A stretch of 64,000 nucleotides of DNA from Buddleja alternifolia (GCA_019426215.1 CM033406.1:3053001-3117000); one strand, 5' to 3'. Counted from the first letter of the stretch, positions 12,970 through 25,950 are shown. Numbers and translations are program-made. Notes: generated from the sequence alone by a model not told the origin.

Positions 12970-12984
12970 ATTTCCCCCATTTTG
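12970..12984 (-). promoter_or_regulatory. Polypurine tract of the Sirevirus-like element
   Basis: On the minus strand AAAATGGGGGAAAT lies directly before the 3' LTR start TGTTAGG and is preceded by TTGACATCATC. This arrangement is characteristic of plant Sireviruses and marks plus-strand DNA priming. Confidence 0.8.
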
Positions 12985-13215
12985 ATGATGTCAAGACTTT
13001 AATTCTTATAACTCTTTTATAATTTAAGAGTTCAAAGAAAAGAAAAAAAAACATATAAGTTAGCGTTTGGAAAGTTAGATAAGTTAGTTAGTTGTTAGAT
13101 TAGCCTCAACAAGGTGTTTCAGCATTCAATCATTCATTCAAATAATTTCAAATAAAGTATACAAATGATTGTGCTGAGAGAAAATAACAAAATATAAAGA
13201 TAAGGAAAAGAAGCA

Positions 13216-14529
13216 TCATCTTCTTTGCTGCTTGGTCATTTCTTCTTTTTGATAGATTTCATTTGCTAGGTCTAGCAAGAGTTGATCAATATCTATCAAG
13301 GTAGTGTATTGGACTTCATCAAAGTCATGTCTTCTTTGTTTAGCGCTTTTCTTTAATTCTAAATATCTTTCCACCCAATCCCTCGGAGGGATTCCAAGTT
13401 CTCGGATCAAGTCATGATAAATGTCTTGTCTTCGATCATTGGTGGATTTCCAGTGTAAAGGTCGTCTAAGCGGTCTGGCATATGGAGAAAAACCTATACT
13501 TTCTAAGAAATCGATGTCTAAGTCCAGAAACAAGGACTTGCCTAGATAATATCAAGGCTTGCGCTTCTTAGATAGCATTTTCTTTATACCTGCTATTTCA
13601 TCAAACATAGAATGCCAGTGCTTATTATCGGTTTTGGAGATTGCTTTGGACGATTGATGCTTTTCTTTCTCATTTTCCCCCTTCTTGGAATCATCAAGAG
13701 AGGTCTTCAGATCAGCAATATCTCGACGCAAAAGCCGAACTTCTTCAACGAGTAAAGCAACTTGTTGAGCGATACTCTGGGCAACGGCATTGGAAGAATT
13801 GTGCCTCTCAGTATCAACTGAAGCGTTCTGGGCTAAATGACAATTGAATTCTGAGGAGAGTCCAGCGATTAGAGGTGATATGCTTTCCATGATGGTAATA
13901 GTACTCTTGTTAGCAGCGTTGGAAATATCACGGCTTCGAGTGTCAGACACTATTCGGATTTACCTATCAGCGGCGTCAAAAATCTTTGAGTAAGAACCCT
14001 CAATGTTGCTTAGCGAGTTCCGTACTGCTTGTCTGAAATCTCGAGCGTCTGGATCACTTCGTGAATCCGAGTCTGAAGAATAACGCTCAAGAGACGGAAT
14101 GAGTCCGTAAGAGCTAGAAATTGCAGCCTTGCCTTTGGTTTTATCTCTGACGAATGGCTCTACAGGCTCTTTAGCAATTTCAGCATGAACTTCTATCGCT
14201 TGATCCATGGATGGATCTTCAATCGCTGACTGGGGCTCGACTACTGGGGCGCTAGAGGGATCTGGCAAAGAGGCCTCGGGAATTTAAACAGCATCCACAG
14301 CAGGAGAATCTTCTATTTCAACAATTTTGATGGAAGGAGAGGGGTCTTCGACAGCAATGACCCAGAGTGGGCCAATTGCTTCCATCACACGCCTTGGTCT
14401 TATCAGGTTGGTCTGCGAAATAAAGATTATAGCGTCTTCGCACTTTTCAGTGCTTAGTGCAAGTTGCACTCGTTCTGGCTGATCAACTCCTGAAATATAA
14501 GAGTTATAGAAGTCCAAAATAAATGGCAT
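13216..14529 (-). pseudogene. Sirevirus distal extra ORF, C-terminal fragments
   Basis: Three neighbouring minus-strand frames (13960-14529 in two pieces, 13552-13950, 13216-13533) read as hydrophilic protein. One, at about 13640-13800, has a clear coiled-coil stretch (leucines and valines in heptads around QQVALLVEEVRLLRRDIADL). The frames are separated by stops or shifts. They lie between pol and the 3' LTR, where some Sireviruses carry an envelope-like ORF. No transmembrane segment or fusion-like feature is visible, so the envelope label is not supported by sequence. The function is unknown. Confidence 0.5.
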
Positions 14530-15032
14530 CAGCGCTTAAGCCGCTTCTTGGTCTATTGGCCTGATTAGTGAAATCATCTTGGCCACTTGAATGTTTTGTT
14601 CACAAAAGAGCACAGGGTGAAGATTGTATCCACGGAAGTCGTTTAGCCCTGAATAGTGGTTGAAAAAGATATCCAGCGCTTGTGCATTTTCTATCACTAC
14701 TCTTCTGTCTCAGCAAACTCAGCGTGTTCATTTGCAACATCGACAAAAATTTCACTTTGTCCTGGAAGAAGCGGCTGTTTACTGGTGGAGGCTTCTTCGT
14801 TCAAATCTGGAAGAATGCGTTGAACAAACGCTTGACGGGGGTGAAACACATAGAGTCTGCCTTGACTGACTAAGGCCAGCTGTTGACGGATGTAGCTCTC
14901 GATGGGTTACCTGTAAATTGGTAGATCGCTAACATTTCCGGCGATATGCTGACGCTGATGAAGTAAAAAGGCAGCAAACCCTTAGCGTTTGTATTCAATT
15001 CCAAATTCAAATAAGAATGGATATCTCACAAG

Positions 15033-16320
15033 TTATTCAAGGGTATAGAAGTGTAAAACGAATTCTTCAGCCCATCTGGCTGTATCCATCATCCATCGCT
15101 TTCCAAGTTTATCAGCTTTCTTCTGTTCTTTTCTGGCTGCAAGAAACTTTTCAAAGCATTCAATTTCTTCATCATAATCCTCAACCCATAATCTTGCAAG
15201 GTATTCTCGGGCTTCATCTTCTATCCATGAGTCGATAGGATTGGGACGCTCAGCAACCACTGGTCCTTTTCCTTTCCACAGTCTAAGAGGTTTAGGGGAT
15301 AGAACGTTCTGAGGAGAATGAACGACTTTGGGGTTAGCGGAGTATCCAATCCTGTTGAGAATTTCTTCGTCTGGATTCTTTGACCAATCATCCATATGGG
15401 TATTCTTGATGATAATCTTATTCTGGCGCAAGGGATAAAAGGATTCTTCAGAATGGCCAGTAAAGTTGAAACGCTTCTCGTTAAATTCTGCCATGTTGAA
15501 CGCTGGTCGCCGAATATACTCAAGGCGAAATTGAAGACGCTCAAGATTGTAGAGACCTAGGTCGGCGAATCACTCGAAGAATTCAAACTTGTGACAATTG
15601 GAAACATCAGCTCTATGGAGAGTGGTTTGAAAGTTGATTTCTGATTCAGCAAGTGTCTGGGTGTCCCGTTCTCTAGCAGCATAATAAAATTCAATGTCTG
15701 CATTGTATCCGCGAGGAAAAAATTCTATGACACGGGGAGGAGATCCGGTTGGAGTGGGAATGAAGGCAATAGATTATGTTGGGATAGGGGCCACTTCTAT
15801 CGACCGCTCATCATGCTCAGTCGCTTGACTGACTGGAGATGTGTCAGCGTCAGGAAGGACATGGGCTACTTCCTTAGCGATATCCACAACTGTTTCCATA
15901 TCCACATCCAATTCAATGGGAATCTCGGAAGGTGAAGCTGCATCAGCGCCTTGTGCATCTTGAGCTGATACATGTAAGCGTTTGAGAAAAGCAAGCAAAA
16001 TTTCTACGAAGTAGAAATTACAAATAAGATACTACAACGCTTACCCTGAGGACTATCATCGACTGACGCAGTCGCTTGATCTGTTTCTACATATGGTACA
16101 GTTTCCTCAGGCTCCGGGACCTCTTCATCAGGATCTAAATCGAGAAAAGAAGTGAGGGGATCAGCACGAATAGGTATATTCAAAGTCTCAAGAGTGTTAA
16201 GAGCATTTTGAATATCCGCGTCAACTTCGGCTAAAAAAGGTTTTATCCTAGCGTTAGAAAAAGGAAACCTAACGAGGAAAGGATAAACTACTCTATTTTT
16301 CACAAGTACTTACCCTGAAA
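15033..16320 (-). pseudogene. Sirevirus distal extra ORF, middle fragments
   Basis: Minus-strand frames at 16004-16303, 15774-15998 and 15033-15494 are acidic, proline/glutamate-rich and charged. The 15033-15494 piece (containing YSANPKVVHSPQNVLSPKPL) reads like part of a folded domain and is 153 residues long. They do not join in one frame. They belong to the extra coding region between RNase H and the 3' LTR. I do not recognise a domain with certainty. Confidence 0.45.
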
Positions 16321-16499
16321 ACGAGCAGCCTTCTCAGAAAGAGTAGTTGCTCTAAGCTCAGGAGAAAATTCAAGAACAGCGTCTGAAGAAGGAGGAGGAA
16401 CACTTGCCGAGTCTTCAAGCACTGGCTCGACTGGAGCGCTTGTCGATGTATCTGGAGTGGATGAAGGAGTACGCCTGCATGCTAGCGGTACTTCTTCTT

Positions 16500-17520
16500 C
16501 TACTACTTCTTCCTCTTCCTAAGGGAAGATAAACGCTGGAGGGGGAGAAGGAGAAGGAGACTTCTGTTTCTTCTTGGGCTCCTGCTTCTTTGCTGGCTTG
16601 GCTGGTTCAGCGACCTTAACAGCAATCTTTTATTTTGGTCGCTTAATCACCACCTCTTCTTCCGATGATGATGATGATGAAGACGAAGATGCTTGCTCTT
16701 CATCATCGCTGTGAACTCCTTCGGCAAGAAGTCGCTCACGCTTTTCTTTGGGAACCACTGCTCCACCACGCTTCCTTGGCCTTAGAAGCTCGCCAAGCAT
16801 TTTCTTTCCATAAAACTTTAGCGCTGGTATTTTCTTTCCAGTGGATTTGGTGAAACCGCTAGCGCTAAGAAGACGACTTAAAACAATCCTGTAAGGCTTG
16901 GGATTAACCGATTTGGCCATAGCTTGTTTGAATCGATTAAAAATGTAAAGTGACCAATTTATCTTTAGTTTGGTTAGAATAGCCACCATCATCTTGTACT
17001 AGAGATTTGAAACCTTATCGAAGCTCCCCTTTCTCCATTCGATCATCTTTGCACATACGTCCGCAAGAATGACATATTCGCCCTTCATGTCGTTTTTCTT
17101 GAAATTGGGTTCATAGGCAGCTTCAACTTCATCTTTCTTGATCAATGCTCAAACCTTTGTAGCCTCACCAAGAGTAACATTCTCGACTTCAGCTCCATCG
17201 TTCGGCAAGTTTAGTAAAGACGAAATCAGAGAAGGAGTGAGGATGAAGGTCTCACGAGCGAAGGGAAAGATGAAGGAAATGGAGTTTCTGTCGTCGAAGA
17301 TTTTTGCATTCTTGAAGAAGAATAGGGTTTCTTCCTCAAAGAAGTTGAAAACGGCAGTTATCATGTCGCGTAAACCAGATTCTTGGATAAGTGGAAGAAC
17401 AGGCCTTGGAGGGAAGTTCTGGTTTTCAAAGAGATAGTCCCGGTTAACAAGAAAATCGGTGTTAATAGTGACTGGTTTTTTTTATTTGGAAGATTTTTCG
17501 GCAGTAGATTTGGGTGCCAT
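16500..17520 (-). pseudogene. Sirevirus extra ORF, N-terminal part (plant transposon protein-like)
   Basis: The most likely start is the minus-strand ATG at 17520 (MAPKSTAEKSSK). One frame then runs to about 16500 with at least five stops (near 17485, 17149, 17000, 16630 and 16520). The recognisable order is a hydrophobic/aromatic segment with LILTPSLISSLL-like text, a basic stretch, a poly-serine run of nine at about 16668-16695, and acidic EEEVVEEE text. The layout resembles the putative plant transposon protein domain found downstream of pol in retrotransposons. Because the stops lie in one frame, a formerly continuous ORF decayed by point change. Confidence 0.5.
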
Positions 17521-18392
17521 TGATGAAAGGTTAGAGTTTTTCTGAAAGAGATAATTTTTGCCTTGAGAGAGAATGAGATTTTACAGCAAAGAAAATTTTG
17601 GGAGTGATAAAGTTTTATTGTAAAGGTCGTGAGGGGTTTAAATAGGAGCCAAAAATAACTCCTCAACTGGTAGATAAATGACATGTGTACAGAAGTTAAT
17701 TTTGAAAATTATAAAAAGTAAATCTGTGTCGTTTACTCATAAAGACGGATGTCAAAAAGTGCGGTAAAATGGGTAACTACTGTGGAATATAATGGTTTGA
17801 AATCGCAGTTACCTTTTCAAAAACGTTTGAATAAGTTTGAAATTTTCAGTGTGAAGTACACGCGCCTGATAGTACACTGACATGTACTCAGATGGGTGCA
17901 GTTACTGAACCATCTAGTTTTTTTAGATAGGAATCATTAACCGTCAATTTGATTTGATAAGCACGTGTGGGCAGTTGTCAAATCTAATCTTTTGGACTTA
18001 TCCACACGCTACTTTCAGTGATGAAAACTATGCATGATTTTTAGAGAAATTTACTTAGCGTTAAAGTGGGGATCTTTTTAACGCTGAAGTCTTTTTGAGA
18101 ACAAAATTTAATTTCGTAAAGTTAAAGATAAAATCAATCGCTTGGATTTATAAAAGACATTTTCATTTATTTGAGATTAATTTAGTCATGCCTAACAGAT
18201 AAGCGCTAGTGATCAATGCATAATTTTTCAAAGTCATTTTTGATCATAGTCGCTTATGAATTGAGATAAGTACAATTTTAAGGTTCCCCCTAAAATTGAT
18301 GACTCATGTCAATAAAGAAAGTATGATTTAGACATAAATATAAAGTGGATTCCCCCTAAAGTATATGCCTAAAAAGTATGATGCTTTATGAT

Positions 18393-18728
18393 TTAAGTGT
18401 TTAAATCAATCATACCTAATTCACTTCTTAAAGTGAGAAAGCGTTGTTCGTTGAGCGCTTTAGTGAAGATATCTGCCAGCTGTTGGTCAGTTCCAATAAA
18501 ATGCATGGAGATATCTTTCTTTTGAACATGGCCACGCAAGAAATGGTAGCGAATGTCAATGTGTTTAGTTCTAGAATGAAGGACATGATTTTGGGTCATA
18601 GCTAAAGCACTTTGGTTATCACAATGAATTAGGGTAGGAACTAGGATTGTTCCATAATCTCTAAGTTGTTGCCTCATCCAAAGGATTTGTGCACAACAGC
18701 TCCCAGCGGCTACGTACTTTGCTTCAGC
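18393..18728 (-). pseudogene. Copia RNase H, C-terminal part
   Basis: The minus-strand frame reads TAEAKYVAAGSC, IHCDNQSALAMTQN and HSRTKHIDIRYHFLRG, the classic C-terminal RNase H signature of plant Copia elements. These include the catalytic Asp of CDNQSA and the terminal ADIFTKAL motif. It is the downstream half of the RNase H split by the solo LTR at 18729. The N-terminal codons reported upstream of TAEAKY belong to the inserted LTR. Confidence 0.9.
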
Positions 18729-20756
18729 TGTTAGAGTTAGTTCCCGGCACACCAATATGGGCGCCATTCTTTGTAATGGTAACTCTAGAGTTGAACAATC
18801 GATTTCTTATAAATAAAGTCAGTCTCTTTTATATGTGTGGCATGTCTTTATTCTTAAATTAGTTTTTACATTGGCTTAGAATAAAGTCCCAAAGGATCAC
18901 ACATAACTATGGGACATCATTGCACATTGGGTGTGGCAATGATAGAATATGTCTCGAAAGCTGTGATCTTTAAACATTGTTCCAAGTCGTAAAAGGGTTC
19001 ATCAAGATAAAGGGATAGTGATGCAACCCAAAAGTCTTGCTCATATGATGCATACTCTGGGAGAAGTGTATCTCGTTCCATAGATACTGGCACGGTGAAA
19101 GCCAATGCATATATGAGGGTTGCCATTGTGGTAATGGGCGAACTGAACAACCCCATGGAAGTTCCTAAAATGGATTCCCAGTCGAATGTGGAACTTCCAG
19201 TGGTCTTGTAGTATAAGAGTAATCCTTATGGACCTAAGATTCCATTGGATGTCTTATGCGTAACCGCGCATGTTCTTGATTTGTTACATGATCACTTTAG
19301 ATGATCGAATATGGGCAAACTCAGATATGCACGTCTTACGTAGTAAGGCACGAGAGAATCGAGAGGAATCTATCTCTGACATTAGCCAGTCGGTTAATCT
19401 CCTATAGTTACATAGTGAATCGACTTAAGGAATCTTCGGCCGAAGTATGATATCTAAAGAGGCGTAGGGTTTCCTCGTTTAGATAGTCGTAGTCGATTTC
19501 ACATAACATGGGAAATATAGTATTGAATTAATAGAGCTTCGACCTTAGCCACTGCTCCAGATTCGGTCGGGAGATTAGATAGAGAGATCTTACTTATGCG
19601 AGGATTAAGATCGCAAAAAGGCGTATCTTTACTTTCGTTTTATCTAGGTCTTCGGGACCCTATGCTAGGTGGGCAACCGCGATTTGTAAGTGCCGAGAAT
19701 TAGCTTGGTGACTAATTCGAGTCTTGATTAAATCAAAGGATTGATTTAATCTAGTACTTTCCATTTTAGGAAGGTACACTAGCACTGTGGGAAAGTGTAC
19801 TTACTACTAGATAGAAACGAGCCTAAGGGATCACACACTAACTCGAGATAGTCACTGCTTGAATAGATGTGATTAATCAATTTCGAGGAAATTGAGGGAA
19901 TTAGGAAAGTGTAGTACTTTCCTAATATGGAATATAAATTAATTGAAGCATTCAATTAATTTTACTTTTTTAATTAATCTTGTAGAATTAATTAAATTAA
20001 TGGACCTAGTAGAGTCCAAGTATTTTATTTAATTGGGGTGGAGCCCAAGTTAAATAAATAAATGTTGGAATTAGTTGATTGGATTTAATTTAACTTGTAT
20101 TTAATTGATGGGTTGAGCCTATAATTAAATTGAGAAGTCAAAATTAAATCCTAAATCCAATTTACTTGTGTTGACCAATTTTATGAATTAAAAAAGGGAA
20201 GGGGGCGTCTTTTTCATGTGGTGGAGGAGGAAAAGAGTTTTCCCATCCTCCGAGTCTTCATAGGATGAGGATTACTAGAGAGTTTGGGAGAAAGGAAGTT
20301 TCCTTTTCCTAATTGGACTCTAGGTAATCTTCACCTATAAATAAGAGATGAAGGAGACTAAAAAGATAATAACAACTGCTGTAAAAATCCGCCCCTCCCT
20401 AACCTACTATAATTGGCCACATTCTTCCCCTCTTTCCAACAAGACGTCGGTGACTTGAACGAGGTGTGGATACATCTTAGAGGTGCGACGCTTGGAGCAC
20501 TCTAAACCGGGAGATACGAAAAACGACAGGCAATTTCTCACATAAGGGAAATTGTGTGGATTTGCACCACAGGGTTGCTGAGATCCAAAGTACGAGGTGA
20601 AGCAAAATTTTTGAAAGGTATAATTTCGCTTACCTCCTTATCAAATTCGATCGAACCAATTCCATATTCCTGTTTTTTGGGTGGTTGTACGTTTACTTTT
20701 GTAAAATTTTAATTTCCGCTGCCACGAGCCACCCAAGGGAATGAGTCAACCCAACA
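18729..20756 (+). mobile_element. Solo LTR (family B) inside Copia RNase H, TSD TCAGC
   Basis: It begins TGTTAGAGTTAG and ends AACCCAACA. The flanking 5-bp duplication TCAGC lies at 18724-18728 and 20757-20761. No primer-binding site, polypurine tract or coding sequence is present, so this is a solo LTR left by LTR-LTR recombination. It resembles the 2.16-kb solo LTR at 39477. It inserted into the RNase H codons, so it is younger than the Copia copy. Confidence 0.92.
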
Positions 20757-20761
20757 TCAGC

Positions 20762-22447
20762 GGTAGAAGTCGCTATGGATTGTTGTTTCTTACTATGCCA
20801 CGAAATTAGTCTATCACTAAGAAATTGACATGTACCACTAGTACTCTTTCTATCTATTTTGCATCCTGCAAAATCTGCATCTAAATAATCAATTAGTTCA
20901 AAAGGAGAGTCCCTTGGATACCTTAAGCCCACATTTTGTGTGCCTTTTAGGTATTTAAGGATTCTTTTGGTAGCATTTAAGTGTGATTCTCTTGGATCAG
21001 CTTGAAAGTGTGCACACATGCATACCGAAAACATAATATCGGGTCTACTAGCGGTAAGATAAAGGAGTGATCCAATGATACCTCTATAGTTAGTGATATC
21101 AATTTTCTTCCTATTTTCATCTTTATCTAACTTAAGCGTTTGGCTCATTGGAATTTTAGAAGATGATGCATTTTCCATACCGAATTTCTTAATCATATCT
21201 CTTGTATATTTAGCTTGGTTTATAAATATGCCATTTAGGAGTTGTTTAACTTGCAATCCTAAGAACAAATTTAATTCACCCATCATGCTCATTTCAAATT
21301 GTTCTGGCATCATTTTCGAAAATTTCTCACACAATCGCTTATTAGTAGAACCAAATATAATATCATCAACATAAATTTGGACTAAGAGAATACCTTCATT
21401 ATGGGTAATTTTAGATAACCTTGTATCAACGCTACCTTTTGAAAAGCCTTTACCTATAAGGAAGATAGAGACAGTGTCATACCATGCTCTTGGTGCTTGT
21501 TTGAGGCCATAGAGTGCCTTATCTAATTTGTAGGCCATACTTTTGCCATGGTTGTTGATGAATCCTGGAGGTTGCTCCACATAGACTTCTTCTTAGAGTT
21601 TACCATTCAGGAATGCACTCTTCACGTCTATTTGATACACTGTGAACTTGTTGAATGTGGCAAACTCTAGGAACATCCTAATCGCTTCAAGAAGAGCTAC
21701 TGGGGCATACTTCTCATCAAAATCAATACCCTCTTCTTAACAATAACTCTGAGCGACTAATCTGGCTTTGTTTCTTATAACAATTCCATCTTCATCCATC
21801 TTATTCCTAAAAACCCATCTAGTTCCAATAACTCCTTGGTGAGTTGGTCTTGGTACTAGCGTCCAAACCTTGCTTCTCTCAAATTGGTTAAGCTCTTCTT
21901 GCATTGCTTCTACCCAACTTTAATCACTGAGCACTTCATCCACTTTCTTTGGTACCATTTGAGATAAGAAACTTGCGAACATGGCCTCATTGATTGTAGT
22001 GGACCTAGTTCTAACAGGTGCTTCAATATCTCCAATTACTAGCTCTGGTGGATGGTCTCTAAGCCATTTATGGTGTGGTTGGAACGGGTTGAGAGACTCT
22101 TGATTATTAATTGCTTGACCCTCATTTGTCTCTGGCGCAGTCGCTGCATCATTCTCAGCTCTAATTTGCTCTTGATGATCATTCTCTTCATGATCATCAG
22201 CGATTCTGATAATATCATCATTTGTAACCTCACGAGTAACTTTAGGAATAGGCATAAAAATCTCATCATCACTGTCCTCACCAAGATTGATTTGTGACGC
22301 TTGTTGGGTAAGATCTTCAATTCCTACATCATCGGGATTAACCTTACTCGGTTCTTGGTTAGCATCATCAAACACAACATGAATTGATTCTTCAACCTTC
22401 GATTTGATCTTATTTGGGATGCGAAAACTCTTTCCATTTTTTGGCAT
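20762..22447 (-). pseudogene. Copia reverse transcriptase/RNase H N-part and upstream linker
   Basis: One minus-strand frame carries the linker after integrase, the RT palm and the start of RNase H. The catalytic site is seen as IYVDDIIFGS at about 21355-21385, and other RT marks are KLDKALYGLKQAPRAWY and SLLYLTASRPDIMFSV. RNase H begins with DADFAGCKIDRKSTSGTCQF. Three in-frame TAA stops (about 21920, 21736, 21592) interrupt the N-terminal RT portion, so no full RT can be made. A frame change near 22440, in a run of A residues, separates it from integrase. The 3' end is cut by the solo LTR. Confidence 0.92.
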
Positions 22448-23189
22448 AGCCTAGAAAGATTCCCTCATCCGCTTTAGGATCAAATGTCTTTAGGCTGTGG
22501 GATCCATTGTTATGAATGAAACATTTTGAACCAAATACATGAAAGTATGAAATGTTAGGCTTAAGTCCCGTCCACAACTCATATGGAGTCTTCTCATGGT
22601 GCTTGTTGATCATACACCGGTTCTGAGTGTAGCAAGCGGTATTGATAGCTTCGGCCCAAAACCTTTGAGGCAGCTTAAACTCTGCAAGCATCGTCCTAGC
22701 GACTTCTTTAAGCGTTATGTTCCGTCGCTCGGCTACGCCATTCTGTTGAGGTGTTCTTGGAACAGAATACTCATGAAGTATTCCAAGATCTATACAAAAC
22801 TTCTCAACAAATTGGTTAGTAAATTCAGTTCCTCTATCGCATCTAATTCTGGTCAACTTAAGATCTTTATAAGTTTGTAATTGACGAACTAGCGATGTGA
22901 GCTTGACACTAGTTTCATCTTTGGTCGCTAGAAATTCTACCCATGTATAGCGAGAGAAATCATCAACTATTACTAGTGAGTACTTTTTACCACTAACACT
23001 CATGATTTGAATAGGACCAAACAAATCTAAATACAATAGTTCAAAAACTCTAGAAGTAGATAAGCATGGTTTCTTTTTAAAAGATGATTTAACTTGTTTA
23101 CCCATTTGACATGCATCACATAAGCGATTCTTTTGAAAGGAACCTTTAGGTAATCCCTCTACTAGATTTAGCGATATTAACTGAGACAT
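22410..23189 (-). pseudogene. Copia integrase core
   Basis: A 259-residue frame carries the zinc-binding tail (CDACQMGKQVKSSF) and the rve core. The D,D,E catalytic residues are in place: LDLFGP, then CDRGTEFTNQF, then RTPQQNGVAERRN. The C-terminal GYA motif that normally starts the next linker is hit by a one-base frame change at about 22440. The N-terminal HHCC region lies partly upstream across a break near 23200-23290. Confidence 0.92.
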
Positions 23190-23293
23190 ATCGCCTTAAA
23201 GTTGAGATGATTTATTTTTCTATGCCATAACCAACCCAATTCATTTTGACTTTTAGCAATAAAGCATGTGGGGTTGTTATCAATTGTAGAATC

Positions 23294-23659
23294 TCAATCC
23301 ACTAAATACACATTATTTATTCTTTTTCCTCTTAATTTAGTAGACTTAGTCTTAGCATCGTTAACATAGCAGAAGTCACTTGAAAATTTTACTTCAAAGC
23401 CTTTATCACAAAATTGACTAATGCTTAACAAATTATGCTTAAGACCCTCAACATAATATACATCACTAATCATGATGTTCCCCCTATGCATGATACCTAT
23501 ACCTTTGGTTTTACCTCTGGAGTTATGACCGAATATAACTTGAGGACCGTTGGTTGTACGATAGTTGACCAGGAGATCCTTTGATCCAGTCATGTGCTTT
23601 GATGACCCACTACCGAAGTACCAAAAAGAAGCATCGGTGTTGGCTCTAGGTACCTGCAT
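23294..23659 (-). pseudogene. Copia protease and pre-integrase fragment
   Basis: The frame contains the protease active-site region as WYFGSGSSKHMTG, where Copia proteases have Asp in place of the first Gly (D-S-G), so the catalytic Asp is lost. It then runs through HNLLSISQFCDKG and related text of the pre-integrase region. It ends with a stop at 23294, before the integrase zinc finger. Confidence 0.85.
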
Positions 23660-23672
23660 TTAAAGGACAGTT

Positions 23673-25826
23673 CTAATTCTTCTTAGATACCCATGTTGTC
23701 TTGGGTCCTTCATTGTTAGTGACCTTGGTTTGAATTAAAACTTTAGGAACCCATATTTCCCTAGTCTTCATTGTAGGAATACTGGCCTTCTTAGGTTTCA
23801 CATTGTTTTGTGTGTGTTGTTTGGGTGTATAATAATATCCTCGATTATAATAATAATCATAATCATAGTCATAGTCATAACTATCATAGTAGCGATAATA
23901 TGATCTACACTGCCTTGGATATTGACGCTGGTGTTTCCTTGGCGCTGGCTTAGGAGTCGCTTTCGGCGATTGACGCTTAGCGTTTGATTTACTTGTAGAT
24001 GGCTTATCCTTAGCCTTTTGAGCGTTTGGATGAACCTTCTTCTGTGAATCATTTACTTTCGTCTTCTCCTTATTGCCTGAGTTGGTATTGACCTCCTCAT
24101 TTGGCCTCTTACCATTGTCGCTTGGTTCATTTAGTGTTTGGCTTTGTGAACCTTTCTTAACAAAGAAAACACCCTTTCCTTTGTTATTTGTCGTAACTTT
24201 AGATGCTTTTGATTTTTGACCAAATTTATCACACCCTAAACCTGTCTTTTCACCAAAAAGTCTGGTTACCTCAGTCACATTATCTAGGTTTCTTGACACT
24301 TTGGATAATGATGAGACGAGCTGCTCTGATTTGGCAAGTCTAGCGATCAGATCAGCTTCTCTCTTGACTATTATATAAAGATCGCTTTTCAATTGAGTAA
24401 TCTCACACTCAAGCGATTGGTTCTTCTCAATGCATTGTTGCTGAACTTGCAATTCTGTTTTGAGCGTTACTTTATCACTTGTGATCGATGAAATAATAGC
24501 GAAGTGATTTTGACATATTTTGGCGGCATCTTGACAATCTTTATAATATTCATTAACTGTCAAGTAATTCATCGTAAGAAAGAGGATGAGATAATTCATT
24601 GGTTACCTCTGGCAGTGAATCGTCAAACACTTCATCATCTCTTGCCATGAGACAAGTCAACGCTGAGTCACTTGTTGGCTCATCATCACTACTTTCATCT
24701 GATGATTCCAAATCCTCTTCAGGTGCGGAGAATGGTTCAGATTCCGCTAGCAACCCTTGTTGGCGAAGGTTACTCCTGAATTGGTTTCTATCCGCATAGT
24801 CTTACCTTGTGGGCTTAGACACATGCAATTTACCTGGAAGTGCCCTGGTTTCCTGCAATTATAACACAAATTAGTTTTCATTTTCTGTTCAGTGGTTAAT
24901 CGCTTTGAACCAACTGGCACTGAGAGATTCTAAGTAGGAGTTGTAGGCGCTTGATAAAGAACTGGCGCTATTGGTTGAGGTGCAGAATATACTAGCGCTT
25001 GATACTGAGGCGCTGGTGCTGGGGGAGGAGTTTGAAATCAAGTCAATAAATCCATCTCTTTTTCTTCATTGGATTCCGTCACTTTCACCTCACTAACCGC
25101 TTTACCCTTACTCTTAGTGGTAGCGATTAAAGCTCCTGATTCAGTCGCTGAAGTCGATGTGTCGCTAACTTTACCTAATTCAAACTCAAATGCTTTTAAT
25201 TCTGAAAACACATGTTCGGGAGTAAGAGTCACCAAAGTCTATGATTCTCTCATAGCAACAGTCTTAATCAAATACTTGCTCGGAAGACTTCTGAAAATCT
25301 TATTGACCATTTCCTTGTTGGTCAATTCCTTGTCTAATGACGCTAACTCTGTAATGAGCAAAATAAACCTTGTGTCCAATTGTTCTAGCGTCTCATTGGG
25401 CTGCATCTTGAAATGTTCAAATCTTTGCATGGCTATGGAAAGCTTGTTTTGCTTCATTTGTACAGAGCCTTCACACACAATAGCCAACTTATCCCATATT
25501 TCTTTGGAAGTTTTACATTGCTTGATCTTGTTGAACAATGCATCATTGTCTCCTAACGCTGAGTAAAGTGCACTTCGTCCAACATTATCTAGATTTGCTC
25601 TTTTCCGATCATCTGGCGTCCATTCTAACTTTGGTTTCTCGACATATCCATCTGGAGTGGCTTCATCAGCTCCAGGTGCTCGAGTTATTACTTTCATGAT
25701 CTTAATGGGGCCATCTAAGATTACATCACACATTTCATTATCGCAGGAACATAAATACGCGAATGCTCTAAGTTTCTAAGAATCATAGTTTGACTATACC
25801 AACTTAGGAGTTTTGTTAAAAGCCAT
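23673..25826 (-). pseudogene. Copia gag with CCHC zinc knuckle and coiled coil
   Basis: The probable start is the ATG at 25826, closed by a TAG after ten codons. Open frames then follow at 25239-25733 (capsid-like, with KIKQCKTSKEIWDKL and FKMQPNETLEQLDTRF, a UBN2-type gag), 25038-25235, 24553-24753 (acidic) and 23673-24599. A zinc knuckle CYNCRKPGHFQVNC is readable at about 24826-24867 on the minus strand. The 23673-24599 frame has a coiled coil (around QVQQQCIEKNQSLECEITQL) and a Tyr/Asp repeat (YDYDYDYDYYYN). Long gag with coiled coil is usual in Sireviruses. Confidence 0.85.
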
Positions 25827-25936
25827 AATGAGATGTTTTGAGAGAGAGAGAGAGAGTTTTAAAGTGACTAAGTTTTAGAAAAATGAATCTAAAAAAGCAG
25901 TTACGCTCGAAAATGCTTTAGGTTTCAACTTCAACC

Positions 25937-25948
25937 GCTCTGATACCA
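25937..25948 (-). promoter_or_regulatory. Primer-binding site of the Sirevirus-like element
   Basis: On the minus strand TGGTATCAGAGC starts two bases after the 5' LTR end. It is the exact plant initiator tRNA-Met type site. Confidence 0.93.
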
Positions 25949-25950
25949 CT

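Noticed and set aside
13216..17520. Envelope gene of the Sirevirus-like element
   Set aside because: No signal peptide, transmembrane helix or fusion-like segment can be seen; only position supports the idea.
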